From: Kiritimatiellia bacterium
GTDB lineage: Bacteria > Verrucomicrobiota > Kiritimatiellia > CAIQIC01 > Lenti-01
Length of the DNA stretch: 56,645 nucleotides
Direction: 5' to 3'
Assembly: GCA_028681135.1 (NCBI GenBank)
Contig: JAQUJC010000011.1
Span: 1-56,645 of the forward strand
Shown: positions 7,994 to 17,254 of the stretch, one piece after another
Layout: each line of letters starts with the position of its first letter
Position numbering within the stretch: position 1 is the first letter of the stretch
The notes under the pieces: model-generated
The model's input: the letters and a program-made list of their open reading frames with translations, nothing else
What the model was told of the DNA's origin: nothing
Database searches by the model: none
Program-made: the position numbers and the translations under genes

Positions 7994-9808
7994 TTAGTCC
8001 ACCAAGGGCTCTCGCGCGGTGTGTCGGGCCTCGCGCCAGTCGATTAGCTTGCGCTGGAGGAACTTCGCTTCGGCATACGTGACGTCGACCTCGGTGTCAA
8101 AACCCGCGGCAATGGCCCCCCGGCTGCCCAGCACCTCGAAGCGGGACTGTTCAAATTGCTCGGGCGTAAATGTCCAACTGTCGTCATGGGGATGCAGAAT
8201 TTGGGCAACATCATGCTTCTTAAGAGCCCGTTCAAACCTTCGGAGCTGGTTGCGGCTGGGGACTGCCTTGCGGTGCAAGCGGTCCGAGACCGCCGCTTCA
8301 TAGACCACTTCCGCTCGGTTTTCGCGCTGGTTCCAGATAATGACATCCAGCTCGCCAAGCGTCCGCCCCGTCTGGTCGTGATAGGTCAAGTTGCTGATCG
8401 TTTTGAATTCATTGGTATTCAGCGTCTGATCGAACTGGTTCACAGCCAGTGCTTCCAGAACAAAGCCAGTGCTACCCCATTTGGTGTCGAGCTGATCGCG
8501 CAACAGTTCAAAGTACTGCTGGACCAAGGGGCGCCGATTGGCAGCAATATCATCCGGCCAGATGGTAATGACCGCTTCCACAATGGTGGTATCCGTGGGC
8601 GAGGGGCGCTCGACGGTGACGTAGCGAATGGTGGAGGCGTCGTCGGGGTCCGGGGCGCGGCGGTGCCAGACGAGCACGCCAACCGCGGCAGCGACGAGCA
8701 GCAGGGCGGCCGCCGCCGGTGCCCAGCGCAAAACGGCCGCCGAGCGTGTTGGCGGCGGGCCAGGTCGAGGAGGCTTGCGGAGCCGGGGAGGGCGCGGCGG
8801 CGGCGAGGACGGCGGCGGTGTCGTCGGTGCCGGGGATTGGCCCGGCAGCGCAATGCGGATCGTCGTTTTGCGGATGGAACCCGGCAGGATTTTAGCGAGG
8901 GCGCCCAGGGCCGCCGCCGCGGAGGAGAAGCGGTCCGCCGGATCGAATGCCAGCGCCTTCATGACCCATTCGCACAGAGCGGGCGGCAGGTCGGGGCGCC
9001 ATTCTTCCAGCGGCTTGACGGCATGTTCGAGATGGCGGGCGATGAGGTCGGGGATGGTGTCGCCATCAATGGCATTTTGTCCTGCCAGCATGTAGTAGCA
9101 CAGGCAGCCGAAGGCATAGATATCGGTGCGGGCATCAAGGGGTTGATGGCGGAGCTGCTCCGGGGCAATGTACAGAATGGAGCCGTAAATACTGGTATTG
9201 CCCTCGAGGCTCTGCACGGTGGGGCGCGTGACAAACCGCGCCAGCCCAAAATCGAGAATCGTATATTGCCAGGCCCCGCTGGGCAGGCGGGTGCGCATGA
9301 TATTCTGCGGTTTGAGATCGCGGTGGATCAGTCCCGCCTGATGGGCCGCAATGAGGCCTTCAAGAACTTGCTGCGCCGCCTCGGCAAAGGCATCGACATC
9401 AAACCGTTCATCGGCGACCGCCTGATCCAGCGTCTCGCCATCGATGAACTCCGTGATGACATAGGGGCCTTTGTCATCTACACCAAAATCATGAATCGTG
9501 AGGATATTGGGATGCTGGATGGAGGCCAAGGTCATGGCCTCGCGCCAGAGGCGTTCGGTGCCCTCCGGGTCATCCAGCATGGGTTCCGGTGCGTTCCAGC
9601 GCTTAACCGCGATATAGCGGTTCAGTTGCGAGTCCCACGCCCGGAAGACCGCGCCGACCCCCCCCGATCCGATGGCGTTGTGAACTTCGTAGCGATCCGC
9701 AATCACCTCGGATGGCTCCGGGGTTGCGCTATTAGAGGCATCATTTTGTTTCACAAGCCGATCCGTATCAAATTCTCCTCCCGGCGTCGAGTCAGGAAGC
9801 CGCCGCAC
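7994..9808 (-). CDS. Transmembrane Ser/Thr protein kinase, PknB-type
   Basis: The 604-residue protein has a Hanks-type kinase domain at ~40-310: glycine loop IGSGGVGAVFRA, VAIK-type lysine K69, helix C E90, catalytic HRDLKPQN with D164, DFG D186 and the APEQ motif. A Pro/Arg-rich juxtamembrane linker (~325-356) precedes one membrane helix (~357-381). The ~220-residue C-terminal domain would be extracytoplasmic. It has no PASTA repeats and I do not recognise it. The start is GTG at 9808, and residues 1-37 are low-complexity, so a later start is possible. It is probably co-transcribed with the hydrolase 6 bp downstream. Confidence 0.88.
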   Translation of the reverse strand: MRRLPDSTPGGEFDTDRLVKQNDASNSATPEPSEVIADRYEVHNAIGSGGVGAVFRAWDSQLNRYIAVKRWNAPEPMLDDPEGTERLWREAMTLASIQHPNILTIHDFGVDDKGPYVITEFIDGETLDQAVADERFDVDAFAEAAQQVLEGLIAAHQAGLIHRDLKPQNIMRTRLPSGAWQYTILDFGLARFVTRPTVQSLEGNTSIYGSILYIAPEQLRHQPLDARTDIYAFGCLCYYMLAGQNAIDGDTIPDLIARHLEHAVKPLEEWRPDLPPALCEWVMKALAFDPADRFSSAAAALGALAKILPGSIRKTTIRIALPGQSPAPTTPPPSSPPPRPPRLRKPPRPGPPPTRSAAVLRWAPAAAALLLVAAAVGVLVWHRRAPDPDDASTIRYVTVERPSPTDTTIVEAVITIWPDDIAANRRPLVQQYFELLRDQLDTKWGSTGFVLEALAVNQFDQTLNTNEFKTISNLTYHDQTGRTLGELDVIIWNQRENRAEVVYEAAVSDRLHRKAVPSRNQLRRFERALKKHDVAQILHPHDDSWTFTPEQFEQSRFEVLGSRGAIAAGFDTEVDVTYAEAKFLQRKLIDWREARHTAREPLVD

Positions 9809-9856
9809 GCGCGGCCGTGCGCGCGGCCGAGCCCGACACCCCCCAGGGCAAGAACC

Positions 9857-11035
9857 TCATGAGCGTGGGGGTGTTGCGTCGGCCAGAGCGTCGTACAGAT
9901 CGTACAGGGTTTGGCGATAGACGCTCAAGGAGTAGTGGGTTTCGACAGCGTGTTGGGCGGCCGTTGCGAGTTGGGCGCGGGCTTGCGGTTCTCGAATCAG
10001 GGTTGTCATCGCTGCGCCGAAAGCCATTGGTTCCGGGGGCGCCAGGCAAGCGGTATTTGAATCGAGCACCTGGGTGTGGGTAAAGAGATCGGTGGCCAGG
10101 ATGGCTTTTCCGGCGGCCATGTAAGAGTAAATCTTCATGGGGGTATTGGTGCCGTGAATACGGGGCGAGACCAGAATATCGGCATCGGCCATCAAGGCGC
10201 CCATGTCGGGCAGGGGTCGGGGGCCGAGCAGATGGACTGTATCGGAAATACCCAGTTTCTGGGCGAGGGTTTGGTAGCGCGTCACATGATCGGGAATCCC
10301 CCCGACGACAACCAGATGCGCTCCGAGATCGGGTGGCACCTGCGCGAAGGCGTTGATCAGCAGGTCGATGCCCTGGTAGGATTCGAGGTTACCGATATAG
10401 AGTAGGGTGGGGCCGGTGAGGCCCCGTTCATCACGAAAACCATGGGTGGGGGTGGGGGGGGGGGCGGAATCGAGCAACGGAACATCGCGGAGGATGGCGA
10501 TGTGGGCCGCGCCATCCGCCCGGGCCTGATCGGCCAGTGAATCGCAGACGGCGGCGACTCCGGCCGCCCCGCGGACCGCCCTACGCTCGCACCAGCGCAT
10601 GAGGGGCAGCAGGCAGGTGGCGAGGGGCATTTTATCGGCAATTTGCCGGGACATGGACGAATCCATGTCATAGATGTAGGGAATGCCCCGACGCCGCTGA
10701 ATTCGCATGGCGATGAAAACGGCTTCCTCAACGGCATGGACGAGATCGTAGCGGTTTTCGCGGACCAAGCGCATGGCCATGCGGTACATGGCGGCATCGG
10801 CGCGGAGTTTTTTAAGTGAAAAGCCCGGTGGGATATTGCGGCGGGCAGCGGGGGGGGGGATGCGCAGGAGGCGAACTGAGCCGGGACCGGGATAGGTGCG
10901 CTCCTGGCCTTCGTGATAGGTCAGGACGTCGATATGGACTCCGCGTTCGGCCAGGGTCTTGATCAGCAGATCGACGGCAATGGGCGTGCCGCGTTCCTGG
11001 TAGAATGGGTGGGGGGCCAGTAAAAGAATCTTCAT
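9857..11035 (-). CDS. Glycosyltransferase family 4
   Basis: The 392-residue protein has two Rossmann domains of the GT-B fold. The N-terminal domain starts MKILLLAPHPFYQERGTPIA, the usual GT4 opening with a glycine-rich acceptor loop. The C-terminal domain has LLYIGNLESYQGIDLLINAF, PMKIYSYMAAGKAILATD (nucleotide-sugar binding region) and a typical C-terminal helix. It acts in the cytoplasm, probably on a surface glycan. A 10-G run at 10,850-10,859 encodes the PPP of RIPPPAARR. It lies 31 bp downstream of the first lipoprotein gene. Donor and acceptor are unknown. Confidence 0.85.
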   Translation of the reverse strand: MKILLLAPHPFYQERGTPIAVDLLIKTLAERGVHIDVLTYHEGQERTYPGPGSVRLLRIPPPAARRNIPPGFSLKKLRADAAMYRMAMRLVRENRYDLVHAVEEAVFIAMRIQRRRGIPYIYDMDSSMSRQIADKMPLATCLLPLMRWCERRAVRGAAGVAAVCDSLADQARADGAAHIAILRDVPLLDSAPPPTPTHGFRDERGLTGPTLLYIGNLESYQGIDLLINAFAQVPPDLGAHLVVVGGIPDHVTRYQTLAQKLGISDTVHLLGPRPLPDMGALMADADILVSPRIHGTNTPMKIYSYMAAGKAILATDLFTHTQVLDSNTACLAPPEPMAFGAAMTTLIREPQARAQLATAAQHAVETHYSLSVYRQTLYDLYDALADATPPRS

Positions 11036-11065
11036 GGCATTATCCCCATTCCGAAACGGTCAAGG

Positions 11066-11473
11066 CTAGTATTCCACGCGGCCGGCTCCGTTGGGAATGA
11101 CCCAGTGGACAGTTGGGGCCTCGGCGATTTCAGCTACGACGCGAACGTCACCGCCGTATTCCCGGCCCTGTTTGGTAAAACGGTAATGGCGCCGATTGCC
11201 ATTGGCGACGCTGGTATGTGCCCCGCCCTCGACAAAATCGCCACTGGCGGTGGTGATGTAAACGGCTTCTACGGGGCGTGCGGTGTATTGGGGTGGCAAG
11301 AGCACGACAAGGCGCCGGGAGTGATCGCCCACGGGCTTCCAGAGAAACCCGCCGCCTTCTCCAGTGGAACCAACACCGCCACCATCGCTGCCGCCGGAAT
11401 CGCATCCGCCCAGGATGAGCACCAGGGCAAGCGCAAATGCCCACCCACCCACTATTGTTTTTGATCTGTTCAT
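11066..11473 (-). CDS. Lipoprotein with GGGFLWKPV domain (copy A)
   Basis: The 135-residue precursor has a lipoprotein signal ending in LILGGC (Cys 24), then a Gly/Ser linker and a ~90-residue C-terminal domain. That domain shares GGGFLWKPV, LVVLLPPQYT and HW(V/P)IPNG...Y with the next gene upstream, so the two are tandem paralogues. No enzyme motif is visible; a compact extracytoplasmic beta domain is likely. An AGAGGA ribosome-binding site precedes the ATG. I do not recognise the family. Confidence 0.7.
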   Translation of the reverse strand: MNRSKTIVGGWAFALALVLILGGCDSGGSDGGGVGSTGEGGGFLWKPVGDHSRRLVVLLPPQYTARPVEAVYITTASGDFVEGGAHTSVANGNRRHYRFTKQGREYGGDVRVVAEIAEAPTVHWVIPNGAGRVEY

Positions 11474-11542
11474 GAAGGAGTCCTCTGCCCGGTTAAATGG
11501 ACCGTCCGCAGGGGGGCAAAGCCTCCGGACGGAGGATATCCA

Positions 11543-12073
11543 TCAGTATTGAGTCCGTGAAGAACCGTTAGGGATGGGCCAGTGGACAGAGCCGCCCGCT
11601 TTTAGGACGGCAACCGCATAAAGGCCCGACCCATAGCCTCTGCCTGGCTTCGAAAAACGAAAATGTTCCCGGCCGCCGTTGTGAACGCCGGTGTAGACGC
11701 CGGTTTCTATGGCGGCCCGTTTGGCATTAGCAATATATGCGCCCCTGATATGCCCGGTATATTGGGGGGGGAGCAACACAACGAGTTTGCCATTGCTTTC
11801 ACTCACGGGTTTCCACAAAAACCCGCCGCCTTGCCCTTGGGGGCCAATGCCATCGCCGCCGGACAGGGGGGGGGGCTGCGACGTATCGGATGAGGCTGAA
11901 TCAGATGCGTCGGTCGAGTCGGCCGTGTCGGGGGTCGCCGGCACTGTCTGCCCTTGCAATTCGGCCAGGGTGATGGCGCCTTCATCTTCAATCTTTGTTT
12001 CGCATCCCATTGTTAACCAAGCGGTAACAGCTAGCATAATCAACAGGTGTATGGGGGAAATGCTCCGCATCAT
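11543..12073 (-). CDS. Lipoprotein with GGGFLWKPV domain (copy B)
   Basis: This is the paralogue of the downstream lipoprotein. I take the ATG at 12,073, which has a GGAG site 6 nt upstream, over the TTG at 12,085. The signal MMRSISPIHLLIMLAVTAWL ends in a TMGC lipobox. A longer Thr/Ser/Asp/Pro-rich linker follows, and the same C-terminal domain (GGGFLWKPVS, LVVLLPPQYT, HWPIPNG) closes the protein. The linker length is the main difference between the two copies, as in proteins that reach across the periplasm or from the cell surface. Function unknown. Confidence 0.7.
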   Translation of the reverse strand: MMRSISPIHLLIMLAVTAWLTMGCETKIEDEGAITLAELQGQTVPATPDTADSTDASDSASSDTSQPPPLSGGDGIGPQGQGGGFLWKPVSESNGKLVVLLPPQYTGHIRGAYIANAKRAAIETGVYTGVHNGGREHFRFSKPGRGYGSGLYAVAVLKAGGSVHWPIPNGSSRTQY

Positions 12074-12230
12074 ATCAGGCTCCAAGGTGAAAGCGAGAAT
12101 GGGTAGAAAATGACATTGGCAGGAAATCTAGCATCGGTTGGCCGATACGACAAACATGAAATTTCGATTAGGAGGAATACGCCCACCCCCAAGGTGAGGA
12201 TGAGAACACGCAAGACCGCCGGTTTTATGG

Positions 12231-13874
12231 TCAGAGATGAATTTGGCTGGCGGCCTGCCACAGGGTGGGGGCATTTTCAACCGCGGTGATTTCCTGTTGA
12301 ATTTGAGCCTCGTCCCAACTCAATTCCTGCCCCATGGTCTCCGCGCAGATGCGTAGGAGGGCGGGTTCAGGACGGCCGGTCGAGGCGCGGCTGATGCGAC
12401 GGAACAGCAGATCGCCCAGGGTGAGGGGCATTTCGTCGCGCACGGCAAAGAGAACTTCGGCACGTAACAGGGCGTCGGGACCCTCCAGGGTGTTGGCAAG
12501 GGCCAGGATGTCCTGCGCCTCGGTGCCATAGAGCGCCATCAGGTGGTCAAGATCGTTTGGCGCGACAGCGGGGTGCGCCGTGGCCATCTCCTGCTGAAAG
12601 GCGGCCAGGTCCGGGATATCGCCACCGGGCAGCAGGTCGTGGCGGGTTGTGGACGGGGTCGCGGCCACACCGATGCGCTTGGCGATGGTGGTGACCACGT
12701 GCTCGGCAACCCCCCGGGCGGTGGTATATTTGATGCCGCAGATGGAGAAGAGCCCCTGGATGCCGTCGCGGCGGGCATGGTCAATCAGCCTATAATGCCG
12801 CAGCAAGGCAGGTTCCTGATCGGGCCGCGCGGGCTTGCGACAGGGGACAATGCCGGCGTGGACCGCCACAATATCGTCGCGGGTAATGGCGGCACCGGGC
12901 AGCGAGCTATTGAGGTCTTCAATATAGGCGTGGATATCATCATCGGTCACCTTGAGATCGTCGGGCGAGCCGGTGTGTTCGCGGTAATAGGTGCCCGCCA
13001 TGACCGTCCCGCGCCAGGGCATGAAAAAATAGAGGCGGTTTTGGCGGGTCGATTGCAAGGCCAGGGCATCGCTGGTGATCGGCCAATTGCGAAGAAGCAG
13101 ATTCATGCCCAGGGCAAGATGTGGTGCCGGTTCGGCCAGGGGGCGCTCCAGTCCTTCCAGCATTTGCCCGATCCATGGCCCGGCGGCATTGACGACCATT
13201 GCGGCCCGCACGTCGAAGGTGGCGCCGCTGAGACCATCCTCGACCACCGCCCCGGTGATCCGGTTTTGGTCCTGCCGCAGAGCGCACACGCGCGCATGAT
13301 TGGCGACCACTGCGCCGGCCCGTGCCGCCGCCTTGACCATTCCCAGCACCAGCCGTTCAGTATCGTAGGCCAGCCCGTCATACCAGCGGGCGGCCCCAGT
13401 GGTGCGGGTGTCGCGCAGCATAGGCAGGATGCCCAGCATCTCGCGGCGCGAGAGCGTTCCCCCGTTGGGAATATGGCGCAGAGGATCAAGATGACGATTA
13501 CGGTGGCTACTGAGAATGTCATTGGCCAGCATGCCCAGGGCCATCACCGGGCGGCTTTTCATGGTCAGCCCCCGGGTGGGCATCAGGCAGGAAACCGGGG
13601 CCACCAGATGCGGCGCGGTTTGCAGCAGGATGCTGCGCTCGCGGATGGACTCGAAGACGCGCGGCAGATCGGCTTGTTGCAGATAACGCAATCCGCCATG
13701 GATAATCTTGAGGCTGTTGGCGGAGGAGCCCGAGCAGAAATCCGCTTGCTCGACCAGGGCGGTTTTGAGTCCGCGCGTCGCGGCTTCGCGGGCCACGGCC
13801 GCGCCATAGCTGCCGCCGCCGACGATCAGCAGGTCGAAGGGGGCAGCGGAGAGCGCGGACAGGTTTCGCTGCAT
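12231..13874 (-). CDS. glpD: Glycerol-3-phosphate dehydrogenase (FAD-dependent)
   Basis: It oxidises sn-glycerol 3-phosphate to dihydroxyacetone phosphate and passes electrons to quinone at the inner membrane. The N-terminal FAD-binding motif DLLIVGGGSYGAAVAREAA is followed by family motifs (SGSSANSLKIIHGGLRYLQ, VVNAAGPWIGQML). The C-terminal GlpD helical domain is present. The same frame stays open upstream to 14,177, but that extension lies inside the SGNH gene and has the composition of an out-of-frame shadow. The ATG at 13,874 gives 547 residues, a normal length, and starts 1 bp after the SGNH stop. The two genes are tightly linked. Confidence 0.88.
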   Translation of the reverse strand: MQRNLSALSAAPFDLLIVGGGSYGAAVAREAATRGLKTALVEQADFCSGSSANSLKIIHGGLRYLQQADLPRVFESIRERSILLQTAPHLVAPVSCLMPTRGLTMKSRPVMALGMLANDILSSHRNRHLDPLRHIPNGGTLSRREMLGILPMLRDTRTTGAARWYDGLAYDTERLVLGMVKAAARAGAVVANHARVCALRQDQNRITGAVVEDGLSGATFDVRAAMVVNAAGPWIGQMLEGLERPLAEPAPHLALGMNLLLRNWPITSDALALQSTRQNRLYFFMPWRGTVMAGTYYREHTGSPDDLKVTDDDIHAYIEDLNSSLPGAAITRDDIVAVHAGIVPCRKPARPDQEPALLRHYRLIDHARRDGIQGLFSICGIKYTTARGVAEHVVTTIAKRIGVAATPSTTRHDLLPGGDIPDLAAFQQEMATAHPAVAPNDLDHLMALYGTEAQDILALANTLEGPDALLRAEVLFAVRDEMPLTLGDLLFRRISRASTGRPEPALLRICAETMGQELSWDEAQIQQEITAVENAPTLWQAASQIHL

Positions 13875-13875
13875 G

Positions 13876-14520
13876 CTAAAACAAATCGGCAAAGGCCATG
13901 GTGATGACCTGGGTGCCCGCGTCATTGGGATGCAGGCCGTCGGACAGATACCACGCGGGATTGGCTTCAAATTCCCGCTCCAGATCGACGCAGCGAACGC
14001 CCACGGCCTTGGCCAGGGTGCGGATTTCGGCATTGAGTACGAGCGTGGGGCCGCCAAACACCTCGTGGTCGGTGATGGGCATGGGATAGGTGGCGAGCAC
14101 AGGGACGACATTATGTTCGCGGCAGATGGCCACCATTTGGGACAAGCCATTGATGATGGCCGACGGGTCGCTGCCATGAATCACGTCGTTGACGCCGTAC
14201 AGGATCAGGAAAAAGCCCGGACGGTAGGTGCGAATCACGGAGGGAGCCCGACTGACGCCATCCTTAACCCGGCTACCGGCGATTCCAGTATTGATGACGC
14301 GCTTGCCGATCAGGCCGCCCAGGCGGGAAGGATAGGAATGGCACTGGCAATGATTACCCTGGGTGATGCTGTCGCCAAAGGCGACCACCGTGTTGATGTC
14401 GTTGTTGCCGGGGTCTTTGTTCGACAGGCCACTGCTGCCGCCATCATCGCACCCCGTCCAGAAGCCACAAAGGACCATCAGCACCATGACACCGATAACG
14501 CGTAAAGATTTTCTTTTCAT
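13876..14520 (-). CDS. SGNH/GDSL-type esterase lipoprotein
   Basis: The ATG at 14,520 with an AGGAGA site gives 214 residues beginning MKRKSLRVIGVMVLMVLCGF with lipobox WTGC, so the product is a lipoprotein. Block I is VVAFGDSITQG (nucleophile Ser), block III is YGVND (oxyanion Asn), and block V is DGLHPNDAG (Asp and His). These make a complete SGNH hydrolase catalytic set. Probable substrates are acyl or acetyl esters of lipids or surface glycans; the sequence does not say which. It is followed at 1 bp by glpD. Confidence 0.85.
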   Translation of the reverse strand: MKRKSLRVIGVMVLMVLCGFWTGCDDGGSSGLSNKDPGNNDINTVVAFGDSITQGNHCQCHSYPSRLGGLIGKRVINTGIAGSRVKDGVSRAPSVIRTYRPGFFLILYGVNDVIHGSDPSAIINGLSQMVAICREHNVVPVLATYPMPITDHEVFGGPTLVLNAEIRTLAKAVGVRCVDLEREFEANPAWYLSDGLHPNDAGTQVITMAFADLF

Positions 14521-14695
14521 TCTTTCTCCTGCCGAGGTGAGCGGGACGTATCTGCACGCCCGTGAAATAGGCCGAGGCGTTACGCGCGACCTTGCCAAAG
14601 AGCGCGCGCAGAGTCAAGCCCACCAGCCGTGTCAAAATGGATCCATAGCCGTGTAACCGTTGACGACAGCGGGTAGGTAGGATCACCGATTTCTA

Positions 14696-15517
14696 TCAAA
14701 GCGGATCGCTACGGGGGGGAGGGGGGGCATGGCGGGCATGACGACGCAGGCGGCTCCATGTCGCGAGGGGCGAGTTGCGCCGACCCGCCAGACTGATCGG
14801 CTGGGTGCTGGACGTCAACGCGGCGCGCAGGGGTGCGACCAAGCGGGACGGGTCCGCGAGCGGGGGAATCGACACAACGCAATGGTAGCGGCCGACCCTT
14901 GTTTCGTCGCCGGGAATGGGCAACGGATCCGATCCGGCCAACACGGCGCGGCCCTGACGCCGGGCGGCCGCATAGATCCGGGGGGCGGGCCAGCCATAAC
15001 ACCGGAGCGAAGTATCCACCACCACCAACTGGTCCGGAGCGAATTCCGCGAGCAGGTCGCGGACAAGCCTCCCCCGACGAAAAAGCCATTTGCCCGGTGA
15101 CCAGTCCAAGGCCGGCAGCCCCCCCGCATCCAGAATCGATTGGATGAGGTGGCGCGCCGGGGTGCCATCGGCCAGGGGGGTGTCGTCGAACAGGGAGCAC
15201 ACTTCGATGCGTTCGACGGTTGCCATCTGTCGGCCCGCCAGAATCCACACATCGCGGTGATCGGGCAGATGGCGGATTTTGACGCCGCCATCGGAGTCCC
15301 AGGCGACGATGCGCCAGCGATCATCGGGCAGTTGGATTTCATCCTGGGCGAGCGCCTGAAAAAAGGAACAGTCCGCACGTTCGGCCAGGATCAGCACGCG
15401 CAAGTCGGTCGGGGCGATGCGGGGCATATGGTCCAGGGCCGCCAGCAAGAGGCGGGAGAGGTCATGCTCCGGGTAGATGTGGGCATGAGCATCTATATGA
15501 AGGCGGATTGTTTTCAT
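14696..15517 (-). CDS. Putative metal-dependent hydrolase, last gene of Gld operon
   Basis: The 273-residue protein begins with a beta strand and an HxH-type metal motif (DAHAHIYPEHD, residues 8-18). A later GSDPLPIPGDE segment resembles the C-terminal metal/substrate loop of TIM-barrel amidohydrolase or PHP proteins. The last ~30 residues are Arg/Pro-rich and may be disordered. Its ATG overlaps the DUF4340 stop by 4 bp, so it is the fifth, coupled gene of the export operon. The family assignment rests on the N-terminal motif only. Confidence 0.45.
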   Translation of the reverse strand: MKTIRLHIDAHAHIYPEHDLSRLLLAALDHMPRIAPTDLRVLILAERADCSFFQALAQDEIQLPDDRWRIVAWDSDGGVKIRHLPDHRDVWILAGRQMATVERIEVCSLFDDTPLADGTPARHLIQSILDAGGLPALDWSPGKWLFRRGRLVRDLLAEFAPDQLVVVDTSLRCYGWPAPRIYAAARRQGRAVLAGSDPLPIPGDETRVGRYHCVVSIPPLADPSRLVAPLRAALTSSTQPISLAGRRNSPLATWSRLRRHARHAPPPPRSDPL

Positions 15518-17253
15518 TCGGGTGTCGCGGCGGGGGGTGGGCAGAGGGCGGCGACCACCTCTGGGGCGAGCGTAAAGATATATTCCCGTCCCCGCAGGGT
15601 GGCCCAGCGGGGGCCGTCGGGAGTCGTTTCAGCGCCGACCAGCAGCGTGGCCGCCAATCCGGTTTGGCCGAGCAATCGTATGGTCAAGGCCACCTGGGGC
15701 GCGTCAAACCCCATATCGCCGGTGTCCTGGCGGGCAAAAATCGCCTGGGCGCGCAACGGGGCTAACTGCGCGCATAGTGGCTCCACCCAGGGGGCGTTGG
15801 GCGCCCACTCGCCCGTCGAGGACCGGCGGGCAAAGGAGAACGATTGGTCGGCGGTGCGGACCTGAATGGCCTCCACGTCGGCGGGGAGAATCGACAGCAC
15901 CTCCCGCGAGCGGTACAAAAACGGATCAAGCGGCAGATCAATCAGGTGCGGCGGCGAGGCGATGGCCACCAGCGGATCGTCAGCCAAGACCAGGCGGAAT
16001 TGATTGGTGTTGTGCGGATGCCGGCCCATCTGCACGCTCACCGGGGGATAGCGGGCATCGCGCATATCCATCCAGAGAGAGCGGGTGAGGGGGGGGGGAT
16101 TGGTGAGGGGGGGGGATTCAAATTCAGTAATACGGATGTCGCCCCAGGACTGCAAGAGGGCGTCCACGGCGGCAGAGTCGGCAGGCGTTTGTACGGGCGC
16201 GATCATGCGCCATTGGCCCGCCTCGTCACGGGTGAATTCCAGGCCGACCTCGCCATCGGCAATGCGAAAGTGCTGGATGGACTGAAGCGAAAATCCCGGC
16301 AGGCGACGATCGCGTAGGTCGTCGGGACGAATATCCAACGTGGTGCGCAAGTCAGCCGAAACCGCATAAACGGACGGTTCGGCCTGGAGCCGGGCATAGA
16401 CCAGTGCCGGCGCATTGGGCAGCGGATCGCCCAGGGCCAGCATTTGGGTGCCGTGGTGCGAGGCGCTATTCAGCACCACGGTAATGGCGCTGTTGTTGTC
16501 GAGCCCATAGGGCGCAAGGTCACTGACCCCATCTTGCACAAATTGGACAATGTGACCGGCCAGCAGATTTTCAATGAGTGCGGCAATTGCCGTGGAATCC
16601 ACCCGCGCGGTAACCGGCTGGAACATGTGCCAGGTCCCATCTCCATCGCGTGCGAGTTGGATGAACCCCGTCGAGGACCGGATGTCCAGGCGGTCGATGG
16701 CGGCCGCATCTCCGCTGAGCAAGGAACGATCCCGCATGGCGACGACGCTGGTGGGCAAGAGGTCCAGCAGGTCGGCATGCAGCCGGGCAATGGCCGTCTG
16801 TTCCGCTTGGCGTACATAGACACCATCGCCTAGCGGGGTGCGGCGTCCGATCAAAATATGATTGGTGGCCCCCCCCTCGACCAGGGCCAGGCGGATGCGC
16901 GGCGCATCCAGCCCATAGGGGCCATAGGGGTCTGGAGAATGGCGCGGGGGCAGGATAATATCGCCGCGAGACAGGTCTTGCAAACCGCCGAGTAAGCGGT
17001 CGATGGCAACGGCATCGGCACGAGCCTCTACCGGTCGGATCAGCCGCCATTGGTCCTGGCGTCGTTGGCATTCGAGGTCGAGATCGTCGGTCTGGATCAG
17101 CAGCCGCTCAACCCGCGGGGCATCGAAACGAAAAGCCCGCCGGGCCTGTTCATAGCGCGAGCGAAGAAGGTCGTCATCCCGTCCCCAAAAGGCCACGGCC
17201 AACCCCAGCAGGGTAGCGATAGCAGCCAGAATGATCGTGAGGCGCAGATTCAT
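15514..17253 (-). CDS. DUF4340 repeat protein, Gld-associated
   Basis: A 579-residue protein with a single N-terminal membrane anchor (~5-23), followed by three or more repeats of the DUF4340 pattern: a short phrase such as RWRLIRPV or RMIAPV with VEARADAVAIDRLL-like spacing. The bulk would be periplasmic. DUF4340 proteins commonly follow gldG-like genes and are thought to be accessory parts of that ABC system; the role is not established. Two long G runs, G10 at 16,089 and G9 at 16,107, encode a PPLTNPPPLT segment. It starts 1 bp after the gldG stop. Confidence 0.75.
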   Translation of the reverse strand: MNLRLTIILAAIATLLGLAVAFWGRDDDLLRSRYEQARRAFRFDAPRVERLLIQTDDLDLECQRRQDQWRLIRPVEARADAVAIDRLLGGLQDLSRGDIILPPRHSPDPYGPYGLDAPRIRLALVEGGATNHILIGRRTPLGDGVYVRQAEQTAIARLHADLLDLLPTSVVAMRDRSLLSGDAAAIDRLDIRSSTGFIQLARDGDGTWHMFQPVTARVDSTAIAALIENLLAGHIVQFVQDGVSDLAPYGLDNNSAITVVLNSASHHGTQMLALGDPLPNAPALVYARLQAEPSVYAVSADLRTTLDIRPDDLRDRRLPGFSLQSIQHFRIADGEVGLEFTRDEAGQWRMIAPVQTPADSAAVDALLQSWGDIRITEFESPPLTNPPPLTRSLWMDMRDARYPPVSVQMGRHPHNTNQFRLVLADDPLVAIASPPHLIDLPLDPFLYRSREVLSILPADVEAIQVRTADQSFSFARRSSTGEWAPNAPWVEPLCAQLAPLRAQAIFARQDTGDMGFDAPQVALTIRLLGQTGLAATLLVGAETTPDGPRWATLRGREYIFTLAPEVVAALCPPPAATPE

Positions 17254-17254
17254 C

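Noticed and set aside
8156..9862. 568-codon plus-strand open frame
   Set aside because: Antisense to the Ser/Thr kinase with complete kinase motifs; no domain seen.
12543..13904. 453-codon plus-strand open frame
   Set aside because: Antisense to glpD; no motif and shadow-like composition.
13875..14177. N-terminal extension of GlpD
   Set aside because: The extra ~100 codons are an out-of-frame reading of the SGNH gene; the ATG at 13,874 fits the family.
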